The translations under genes were made by a program, and so were the position numbers. Positions 5,837 to 12,374 of a stretch of 12,374 bases of DNA are shown in pieces (the first letter of the stretch is position 1; the number at the start of each line of letters is the position of its first letter). This stretch comes from Candidatus Anaerobutyricum stercoripullorum (GTDB lineage: Bacteria; Bacillota; Clostridia; Lachnospirales; Lachnospiraceae), in assembly GCA_019114885.1 (NCBI GenBank), contig DXEQ01000136.1:1-12374 (forward strand). The letters are read 5' to 3'. The notes beneath the pieces were generated by a model. That model had not been told where the DNA came from, made no database searches, and saw nothing but the letters and a program-made list of their open reading frames with translations.

Positions 5837-8800
5837 ATGACAGCAGTCTATGAAGAACCTTTTCTTGTTGGCATAGATATTGGGTCAACAACAACGAAGA
5901 TCGCCGTGCTGGCGGGCAGTGAAAGAGAGATCATATATTCTGATTATCAGAGACATAACGCGAGACAGATGGAGAGTGTCTGCCTGATTCTGCAGGGTTT
6001 TCAAAAAATGTATCCGGACGCCTCTTTCCGGCTTATTCTGACAGGCTCCGGCGCCAAGCCGATTGCGCAGGCGCTTAAGGTTCCGTTCATTCAGGAAGTG
6101 GTTGCCAATTCTGTGGCGCTTAGAAGAGAGTATCCGAAGGTCCGTACTGCCATTGAGCTGGGCGGACAGGACGCGAAGATTATCTTTTTCCATGCGGACA
6201 GCGCGGATGGTTCCCTGAATGTTTCCGATATGCGGATGAACGGGAGCTGTGCCGGAGGTACCGGCGCGTTTATTGACGAGATTGCTTCCATATTGAAGGT
6301 TCCGGTGGAGGAGTTCAACAGTCTGGCGGAGAAGGGAAGCTGTGTGTACGATATATCCGGCCGCTGCGGCGTGTACGCAAAGACGGACATCCAGCCTCTC
6401 TTAAATCAGGGCGTGGCCAAGTCCGACCTGGCTCTTTCTTCTTTCCATGCCATCGCCAAGCAGACCATCGGAGGTCTGGCGCAGGGTCTGGACATTGAGA
6501 AGCCGGTGGCCTTCGAGGGAGGACCGCTGACTTTCCATCCGACGCTGGTGCGCGTCTTTGCCGAGCGTCTGCATCTCTCGGAAGAGGATATCATCCGCCC
6601 GAAGCGGCCGGAGATCATCATTGCCTGTGGTGCGGCGCTGGCGCTGGAGACCATGTTCGCGGAGGATACGCACAGTTACCGGGCTGCGGAGCTGATACGG
6701 ATATTGAAGGAAGCGCAGAATCGTACCCTGCCGGGACAGGAGTCGGAGGCCGCTCCATTTTTTGCCTCAGAAGAGGAAAGACGGGCGTTTGAACAAAGAC
6801 ATCGTCTGCCGGAGAACAGACCGGCGCAGCTTCATAAAGGAGAGATTGTGCGCGCCTATCTGGGCATCGATTCCGGAAGCACCACCACCAAGTTTGTGCT
6901 GATGGATGAGGAGGAGAACATTCTGGATTCGTTCTATGCTGCCAATGAGGGAGATCCGCTCCTGGTGGCGAAGAATGCATTGATCGCCATGCGGGAGCGT
7001 TACCGGCAGGCCGGCGTGAAGCTTGATATCATTGCCGCCGGAGCCACCGGTTACGGAGAGCTCCTGTTTACCAAGGCGTTCAATCTGGAATGTCATGTGG
7101 TGGAGACGGTGGCCCACGCCCGGGCTGCGGAGAAATACGTCTCCGACGCCTCCTTCATCCTGGATATCGGCGGGCAGGATATGAAGGCCATCTGGCTGGA
7201 TAACGGCATCATCACCAATATCGTGGTCAATGAAGCCTGTTCTTCCGGATGCGGTTCCTTCCTTGAGAACTTCGCCTCCTCCTTGCATATCCCGGTCAGG
7301 GAGATCGCGGACGCCGCCTTTTCCTCAAAGAATCCGGCGGCGCTGGGCAGCCGGTGCACGGTTTTTATGAACAGCAGCATCATCACGGAACAGAGAAACG
7401 GCAAGCAGCCGGCAGATATCATGGCCGGTCTCTGCCGTTCCATCATAGAAAATGTATTCACAAAAGTAATCCGTATGGAAAATGTAAAGAGTCTCGGTGA
7501 GAAGATCGTCGTGCAGGGCGGTACATTTCTTAACGACGCGGTGCTTCGCGCCATGGAGCAGTACATCGGCAGAGAGGTCGTCCGCGCGCCATACCCGGGT
7601 ATCATGGGAGCCATCGGGACCGCTCTGCTTACCAAAGAGCGTTTTCAGGCCGGAGATGGCCGCAGGACTTTTATGGGACTGGGGCTTCTGGATGATTTCT
7701 CCTATACCCAGGAGGCCAATTCCCCCTGCCCGTTCTGCGGCAATCACTGCAAGCGTACCATCATCCGTTTCTCCAACGGCAACTCCTGGATCACCAACAA
7801 CCGCTGTGAGCGGGGAGAGATTCTGGGAGATCCGAGGGACGGAAAGGTGCGTAAGCAGCTGATGGAGAAGAAAAAAGAAAGGGAGAACGTGCCGAACCTT
7901 TTTGCGCTGCGGGAGCAACTGCTGATGAAAGACTACCCTTACGAGGAACCGGAAGAGAAAAGGGGAGTGACCATCGGTATTCCGAAGGTGCTTTTTTACT
8001 GGGAGACGATGCCGTTCTGGCGGACCTTCTGGCGGGCGCTGGGATTCTCCATCCGGGTATCGCCGGACAGCACAAGACAGATCTATGAGGACGGTCTGTC
8101 GGCGGTGACCTCGGACACGGTCTGCTTCCCGGCAAAACTGGTCCACGGACATATCCGGGCACTTGTAAAATGCGGTGTGGACCGCATCTTCATGCCATCT
8201 ATCACCACGGTGTCCTCGGAGAACACGGAGGCGACCAGCCAGTCCATGTGCGCCATCGTCAAAGGATATCCGATCGTGGTGCGCAATTCTGATAACCCGA
8301 AGAAGCGGTGGAATATCCCGTTTGACGCGCCGCTCTTTCACTGGTATACGCGGAAAGACCGGGACCGTCAGCTCATCCGGTATATGGAAGATACATTTTC
8401 TCTTCCGGAGGAGGAGATCCGTCATGCCATCGCGCAGGCTGACGCCGCGCAGGCGCAGTTTCACGAAGAATTGTTTGCTGCCGGGGACGTGGTCTGTGAG
8501 GAAGTAAAGAGAAAGGGTACCTATGCCATGATTCTGGCTTCCCGCCCGTATCAGAATGACGCGCTTGTCAATCACGACCTGCCGGAGATGTTCACCAGCC
8601 TCGGTATTCCGGTGCTGACGGCGGATTCGCTGAGAGAGGCGCCGCAGGTGGACCTTTCCATGAGCCGTCTGGACGTGGTCAACAATTTCCACGCCCGAAT
8701 GCTGTCTTCTGCCATCCTGGCCGCGCAGAATGATCATCTGGAGTACGTGCAGATCGTCAGCTTCGGCTGCGGCCACGATGCTTATCTCTCCGATGAGATC

Positions 8801-10204
8801 ATCCGTCTGATGAAGGAGGTTTCCGGTAAGACACCGCTCATCCTGAAGCTGGATGAGAGCGATATTCAGGGACCGCTGCGGATCCGGGTGCGCTCTTTTG
8901 TGGAGACGGTCTCCATGCGCCATGAACGAAAGAAGCATCTGGATGTGCACAGTCTGGCCAACCCATACCCGGTGAAGTTCACCAAAAAGAGCCGGAAGGA
9001 GAAGATCGTGCTGGTGCCGAACACCTCCCACGCGTTCAGCCGGATCATGTCGGCCGCATTGTCCGGACAGGGGATTCGGGCGGTGCCTCTTGCCATCGGG
9101 CGGGAGGACGCGATTCGTCTGGGCAAGCTATATGTACATAACGATATCTGTTTCCCGGCGCAGATCGTCATCGGGGAGGCCCTCTCCGCGTTAAAGAGCG
9201 GAAAATATGACGGGCAGGAGGTGGCCATCGCCATGGGCAAATATATCGGTGACTGTCGTCTGACCCATTATGGCGCCCTGCTTCGCAAAGCGCTGGATGA
9301 CGCGGGTTTTGCCGATGTACCAATCCTTACCAACGATGACGTGGATTACCACAATATGCACCCGGGATTTAAGATGAATCTGCTTTCTTCCATGCGGATT
9401 GCCTTTGCCCTTCCGATGATTGATGTACTGGAGGAACTGCTCAGGAAGATCCGCCCGTATGAACTCACAGAAGGCAGCGCCAACGAGGCTTTTGAGAAAG
9501 CCATGGACGAGGTGGTTTACGGCCTGCAGTATCATGGCATCCACGGAGCGAGAAAGGGCTTTAAAAAGGCCATCGCCATCATGAAGGAGGTGCCGTATGA
9601 CCGGTCCCATCCGAGAAAACAGGTGCTCATTGTGGGAGAGTATCTGCTGAATTTCCACCCGGGGGCCAATCATGATATAGAAGATTATCTGGAGAAAAAC
9701 GGATTTGAGATTATAGAAGCCCGCATGACAGACGTGATCCGGAAGACGTATTTTTATCAGGATTCCCAGATGAAAGAGTACCATCTGGACGCGCCGTTTG
9801 GCAAAAGGCTCTGGCTTTCCGTGGCGGACAACGCCTTCAATCTGGCCCACAGCATGACGGACGCCATAGCAAAGGAACATCCGCTTTACACGCCGGCCTG
9901 CCGGATGCAGGATATGGTCAAAGACAGCGATGCCATCATCCACCATACATTTGACGCCGGCGAGGGTGTGCTGATTCCGGGCGAGATCATCCACCACGCC
10001 AAACATGGCTGCCGGGCCTTTGTCATCCTGCAGCCGTTCGGCTGTCTGCCAAATCATGTGGTGGGTCGGGGTATCTCGAAGAAATTAAAAGAAATGTATC
10101 CTGACGCCCAGATCCTTCCGCTGGATTACGACCCGGACGTCAGTTTTGCCAATATTGAGAATCGTCTGCAGATGCTGATCATGAACAGCAAGAGCGAGGG
10201 ATAA
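5837..10204 (+). CDS. Giant 2-hydroxyacyl-CoA dehydratase activase-like fusion protein (tandem BadF/HgdC modules + HgdB-like domains)
   Basis: This 1455-residue predicted cytoplasmic protein combines domains normally found on separate chains of the ATP-driven electron-injection systems of anaerobes (HgdC activator plus dehydratase). Module 1 (about 9-285) is an ASKHA ATPase with GIDIGSTTTK at 12-21, GGQDAK at 109-114, and C138 (GSCAGGTG) and C177 (SGRCGVY). Module 2 (about 340-610) repeats this with GIDSGSTTTK at 343-352, GGQDMK at 445-450, C468 (ACSSGCGSF) and C507 (GSRCTVF). A four-cysteine motif follows (C631, C634, C638, C657), then a DUF2229-like region (IGIPKVLFYWE from 713, C763 in TVCFPAK, RPYQND at 903-908, C978). 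The last third from about 1055 resembles HgdB-family or double-cubane-type proteins, with C1105 (DICFPAQ), C1140 (GDCRLTHYG), C1392 and C1403. Proteins of this layout are known in anaerobes, but their reaction is not established. The start follows GAGGTAG with normal spacing. The gene has its own promoter and structured leader, and no separate dehydratase gene is adjacent. Confidence 0.92.
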   Translation: MTAVYEEPFLVGIDIGSTTTKIAVLAGSEREIIYSDYQRHNARQMESVCLILQGFQKMYPDASFRLILTGSGAKPIAQALKVPFIQEVVANSVALRREYPKVRTAIELGGQDAKIIFFHADSADGSLNVSDMRMNGSCAGGTGAFIDEIASILKVPVEEFNSLAEKGSCVYDISGRCGVYAKTDIQPLLNQGVAKSDLALSSFHAIAKQTIGGLAQGLDIEKPVAFEGGPLTFHPTLVRVFAERLHLSEEDIIRPKRPEIIIACGAALALETMFAEDTHSYRAAELIRILKEAQNRTLPGQESEAAPFFASEEERRAFEQRHRLPENRPAQLHKGEIVRAYLGIDSGSTTTKFVLMDEEENILDSFYAANEGDPLLVAKNALIAMRERYRQAGVKLDIIAAGATGYGELLFTKAFNLECHVVETVAHARAAEKYVSDASFILDIGGQDMKAIWLDNGIITNIVVNEACSSGCGSFLENFASSLHIPVREIADAAFSSKNPAALGSRCTVFMNSSIITEQRNGKQPADIMAGLCRSIIENVFTKVIRMENVKSLGEKIVVQGGTFLNDAVLRAMEQYIGREVVRAPYPGIMGAIGTALLTKERFQAGDGRRTFMGLGLLDDFSYTQEANSPCPFCGNHCKRTIIRFSNGNSWITNNRCERGEILGDPRDGKVRKQLMEKKKERENVPNLFALREQLLMKDYPYEEPEEKRGVTIGIPKVLFYWETMPFWRTFWRALGFSIRVSPDSTRQIYEDGLSAVTSDTVCFPAKLVHGHIRALVKCGVDRIFMPSITTVSSENTEATSQSMCAIVKGYPIVVRNSDNPKKRWNIPFDAPLFHWYTRKDRDRQLIRYMEDTFSLPEEEIRHAIAQADAAQAQFHEELFAAGDVVCEEVKRKGTYAMILASRPYQNDALVNHDLPEMFTSLGIPVLTADSLREAPQVDLSMSRLDVVNNFHARMLSSAILAAQNDHLEYVQIVSFGCGHDAYLSDEIIRLMKEVSGKTPLILKLDESDIQGPLRIRVRSFVETVSMRHERKKHLDVHSLANPYPVKFTKKSRKEKIVLVPNTSHAFSRIMSAALSGQGIRAVPLAIGREDAIRLGKLYVHNDICFPAQIVIGEALSALKSGKYDGQEVAIAMGKYIGDCRLTHYGALLRKALDDAGFADVPILTNDDVDYHNMHPGFKMNLLSSMRIAFALPMIDVLEELLRKIRPYELTEGSANEAFEKAMDEVVYGLQYHGIHGARKGFKKAIAIMKEVPYDRSHPRKQVLIVGEYLLNFHPGANHDIEDYLEKNGFEIIEARMTDVIRKTYFYQDSQMKEYHLDAPFGKRLWLSVADNAFNLAHSMTDAIAKEHPLYTPACRMQDMVKDSDAIIHHTFDAGEGVLIPGEIIHHAKHGCRAFVILQPFGCLPNHVVGRGISKKLKEMYPDAQILPLDYDPDVSFANIENRLQMLIMNSKSEG

Positions 10205-10212
10205 GGAGGGAG

Positions 10213-12090
10213 TCAGTCTTCCTGCTTTCTCCACCGCAGCAGCAGAGCGGAATTGATGATCACCAGCACGGAACCGGCATTGTGAACGAGGGCGCCCACC
10301 ACCGGATTCAGGACGCCGGTGATGGCCAGAATGATGGCTACGAAGTTCAGCGTCATGGAAAATGTCAGGTTCAGCTTGATGGTGGTCATCATCCTCCGGG
10401 AGAGCGCAAACAGGTGCGGCAGTTCTTTTATCTCATCGTTTACAAGAGCGATGTCCGCGGCGTCCACGGCGATATCACTGCCGACGCCGCCCATGGCGAT
10501 TCCCACATCGGCCTTTTTCAGGGCCGGCGCGTCATTGATACCGTCTCCGATCATACACACGGCGGCCTGTTCTTTCTGATAGGAATCAATCCATGTAAGC
10601 TTATCTTCCGGATGACATCCGGCATGGACTTCCCGGATATCAAGCTGCCTCGCGATGGCGGTGGCCGCGTGCTCATTGTCCCCGGTCAGGAGGACGGGCT
10701 GTACCCGCAGGGTATGGAGACGGCGGATCATCGGAGCGGATTCCGGCCGGATCGTGTCGGACAGAACAAGGTATCCGGCAAAGGTATCGTCGACTGCGAC
10801 GTAGATGACGGTACAGCCCTGAGAAAGTGACTTGCCGGCTTCTTCGGCGGCGGCTGCCGGGATGGTGATGCGGCGGCTGTCGAGAAGTGCTGTGCTGCCT
10901 GCCAGAACGGCGGAGCCATTTACTCTGGCGGATACACCCTGTCCCGGCAGCATCTGAAAGTCTTCCACAGGAAGCGGCGCCTTATGGGCGCTTTTTTTGT
11001 AGCAGCGCACAATGGCTTTGCCTAAGGGATGCTCAGACAGACTCTCGGCTGCCGCTGCCAGCTCGAAAAGAGAAGAGTCCTCTCCCCCATAGCTGCAAAC
11101 GGCAATGACCTCCGGTGTGCCAAAAGTCAGAGTGCCGGTCTTATCAAAGGTGATCTTTGATACATTTGCCAGCCGCTCCAGAGCATCGCCCTCCCGCACG
11201 AGAAACCCGTGTCCGGTGGCGTTGCCGATGGCTGCCATGATGGCGGTCGGCGTAGCCAGCACCAGCGCGCAGGGGCAGAACACCACGAGAATGGTCACGG
11301 CCCGGATGATCTCACCGGAGAGGAGCCAGGTGAGCGCGGCCGCTGTCAGCGCGATGATCACAATCCAGGTGGCCCACCGGTCTGCCAGACTGACGATTTT
11401 GGCTTTTCCGGCGTCTGCCGACTGTACCAGGCGGATCATCCGCTGAATGGAACTGTCTTCTCCCACTTTGACCGCCCGCATCAGGAAGGCGCCAAACTGA
11501 TTGACGGTTCCGCTGTAGACCTCGTCTCCCGCAGTCTTATCCACAGGGAGCGATTCTCCGGTCATGACGGCCTGGTTGACGGAAGTCTGTCCCGACAGGA
11601 TCACGCCGTCCACCGGGATGGTCTCTCCGGGCAGAACGCGCAACGTCTCCCCGATCCGGACTTCCTCCGCGGGAATGATGCGTTCGGTGCTTCCGGAGAC
11701 GATCCGGGCTGTCTGTGGCGTCAGATGAACAAGCTTTTCAATACCGGCCCGGGCCTTTGCCACGGTGAGTTCTTCCAGCAGTCCGCCCAGCTGCATGATA
11801 AACGCAACCTCACCGGCGGCAAAATCTTCCCCGATGAATACGGAGGCAATGAGGGCCATAGAGACCAGCACATCAGCCTTGATGTCAAAAGCGGTGACCA
11901 GTCCGATGACAGCCTCCAGAATGATTGGGACGCCGCATAAAAGGATGGCGATCCAGGCAGCGTCAAAAGGAAGCGGCACCAGGTCAAAAATACTGACAAT
12001 CAGCGCGAGACCGGAGATGATCAGGAAAGCGATATCCCTCTTTGTGCCGCCCAGCTCAACAAGATATTCCAGTTTATCCATAAGCTTCAT
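10213..12090 (-). CDS. P1B-type heavy-metal translocating ATPase lacking an N-terminal HMA domain
   Basis: This is a 625-residue membrane ATPase that should export a transition metal using ATP. Membrane segments fall at about 19-39, 43-65, 71-88 and 90-107, with further pairs before and after the catalytic loops. Visible motifs are TGES at 177-180, the membrane metal motif C272-P-C274 (FCPCALVLATP), phosphorylation site D316 (DKTGT), H354-P355 (SEHPLG) and GDGINDAP at 515-522. The C-terminal helix carries H603-N-A-G-S607. No GxTCxxC metal-binding domain is present. CPC is shared by copper (P1B-1) and zinc/cadmium (P1B-2) pumps, but neither MxxSS nor DxG is seen in the last helix; HN-x-(G/S)-S resembles mycobacterial CtpC as I recall it. 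The metal is therefore open. The ATG at 12090 has AGAAGGG upstream (12098-12104, plus-strand numbering). A longer frame reaching 12198 would start upstream of the promoter -10 box. The gene converges on the activase gene with eight bases between the stops. Confidence 0.93.
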   Translation of the reverse strand: MKLMDKLEYLVELGGTKRDIAFLIISGLALIVSIFDLVPLPFDAAWIAILLCGVPIILEAVIGLVTAFDIKADVLVSMALIASVFIGEDFAAGEVAFIMQLGGLLEELTVAKARAGIEKLVHLTPQTARIVSGSTERIIPAEEVRIGETLRVLPGETIPVDGVILSGQTSVNQAVMTGESLPVDKTAGDEVYSGTVNQFGAFLMRAVKVGEDSSIQRMIRLVQSADAGKAKIVSLADRWATWIVIIALTAAALTWLLSGEIIRAVTILVVFCPCALVLATPTAIMAAIGNATGHGFLVREGDALERLANVSKITFDKTGTLTFGTPEVIAVCSYGGEDSSLFELAAAAESLSEHPLGKAIVRCYKKSAHKAPLPVEDFQMLPGQGVSARVNGSAVLAGSTALLDSRRITIPAAAAEEAGKSLSQGCTVIYVAVDDTFAGYLVLSDTIRPESAPMIRRLHTLRVQPVLLTGDNEHAATAIARQLDIREVHAGCHPEDKLTWIDSYQKEQAAVCMIGDGINDAPALKKADVGIAMGGVGSDIAVDAADIALVNDEIKELPHLFALSRRMMTTIKLNLTFSMTLNFVAIILAITGVLNPVVGALVHNAGSVLVIINSALLLRWRKQED

Positions 12091-12142
12091 GAATAATCCC
12101 TTCTTTCTACAGAAAATGTATAGCCAGACACGATGTGTCCAT

Positions 12143-12159
12143 ATACCCCTCAGGGGTAT
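12143..12159 (-). promoter_or_regulatory. CsoR-type operator 1 in the ATPase leader
   Basis: ATACCCC-TCA-GGGGTAT is a perfect 7-3-7 inverted repeat. AT-flanked runs of C and G of this kind are the known operator form of the CsoR/RcnR repressor family (copper, nickel, persulfide or formaldehyde sensors). It lies just downstream of the predicted transcript start (near 12163). Its centre at 12151 is 30 bases from the centre of the second site, close to three helical turns. Confidence 0.75.
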
Positions 12160-12169
12160 CTTTATGATT

Positions 12170-12198
12170 AATATACCCCCAGAGGGTATATGTGTCAA
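12170..12198 (-). promoter_or_regulatory. Predicted sigma-A promoter of the metal ATPase gene
   Basis: On the minus strand TTGACA (12193-12198) and TATATT (12170-12175) stand 17 bases apart. Transcription would start near 12163 and give a leader of about 73 nt, which contains operator 1 and a small GACAC/GTGTC hairpin (12127-12139). The spacer between the two boxes is filled by operator 2. Confidence 0.8.
12171..12191 (-). promoter_or_regulatory. CsoR-type operator 2 between the -35 and -10 boxes
   Basis: ATATACCC (12171-12178) and GGGTATAT (12184-12191) form an 8-5-8 inverted repeat around CCAGA. It covers most of the promoter spacer and part of the -10 box, so a bound repressor would block RNA polymerase. 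The arms share TACCC/GGGTA with operator 1, so one regulator probably binds both. No csoR-like gene lies in the window. Confidence 0.75.
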
Positions 12199-12295
12199 TG
12201 AGATTATTAAGAATTTTTTTCAGGAACAGTCGCAGTGAATTGTGATGCAATATACATATTTAGCAAAGATACAGCAAAGAAAAATAAAAAGCATG

Positions 12296-12324
12296 TTGAT
12301 GGAATTCCCATATTATGTTATGAT
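12296..12324 (+). promoter_or_regulatory. Predicted rightward promoter at the window edge
   Basis: TTGATG (12296-12301) and TATGAT (12319-12324) are 17 bases apart, and TG at 12316-12317 makes this an extended -10. It points right, away from the ATPase gene. The AT-rich stretch 12199-12374 holds no convincing gene. A GTG at 12348 opens a frame to the window end and has AGGAAA upstream, but it is too short to call. The gene served presumably begins just outside. Confidence 0.6.
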
Positions 12325-12374
12325 ACTTGAGGAAAAGTTATATAAATGTGATTAAAACAGAAAGATTTCCTGAC

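Noticed and set aside
7325..9031. 568-codon open frame on the minus strand inside the activase-fusion gene
   Set aside because: It is a shadow of the opposite strand in a GC-rich gene; the translation is rich in R, H and Q, shows no recognisable domain, and the plus-strand frame has clear motifs throughout.
12091..12198. Upstream extension of the ATPase frame to 12198 on the minus strand
   Set aside because: It would start in the -35 box and cover both operators and the -10 box; the RNA predicted from this promoter does not contain that start codon.
12348..12374. GTG-initiated frame running to the window end
   Set aside because: Only nine codons are visible, and the ribosome-site-like AGGAAA would sit right at the predicted transcript start; this cannot support a gene call.

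Overview
The window looks like a chromosomal segment from an anaerobic Firmicute, most likely a gut Clostridium/Lachnospiraceae-type organism. This is an inference from gene content and style: an oxygen-sensitive activase/dehydratase-type iron-sulfur protein, an aldo/keto reductase with a ferredoxin-like tail, strong AGGAGG-type ribosome sites, moderately GC-rich genes separated by AT-rich spacers, and near-consensus sigma-A promoters that nearly all have a 17-bp spacer. No mobile element, CRISPR array or phage gene is visible.

Left part (1-2510): an OmpR-type response regulator and its membrane histidine kinase overlap by ATGA and form a two-gene signalling unit. After the kinase lies a cluster of TACATTTTC repeats, then a tRNA-Leu(CAA) transcription unit with its own promoter, a leader of about 97 nt and an intrinsic terminator.

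Middle (2511-5660): a sugar O-acetyltransferase follows the tRNA terminator. Next comes an aldo/keto reductase with two 4Fe-4S motifs, whose promoter lies inside a terminator-like hairpin. A cation diffusion facilitator with the residue set of manganese-type exporters follows; its promoter is overlapped by a palindrome that looks like an operator.

Right part (5661-12374): a 1455-residue fusion of two HgdC-type ATPase modules with HgdB-like and other cysteine-rich domains is expressed from its own promoter through a leader that can fold into a long, almost continuous stem. Eight bases beyond its stop, the stop of a P1B-type metal ATPase arrives from the opposite strand. The ATPase promoter carries two CsoR-type operators, one lying in the -35/-10 spacer and one just downstream of the predicted start. 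A rightward promoter at the right edge points to a gene outside the window.

Taken together, the segment is mostly independent single-gene units rather than one pathway. Recurrent themes are metal export (diffusion facilitator and P-type ATPase, each with a repressor-like site on its promoter) and low-potential iron-sulfur redox chemistry (reductase and activase). The strongest leads for new biology are the tandem activase architecture with its structured leader, and the ATPase whose promoter sites suggest a CsoR-family sensor but whose membrane metal-site residues do not fit the classical copper class.
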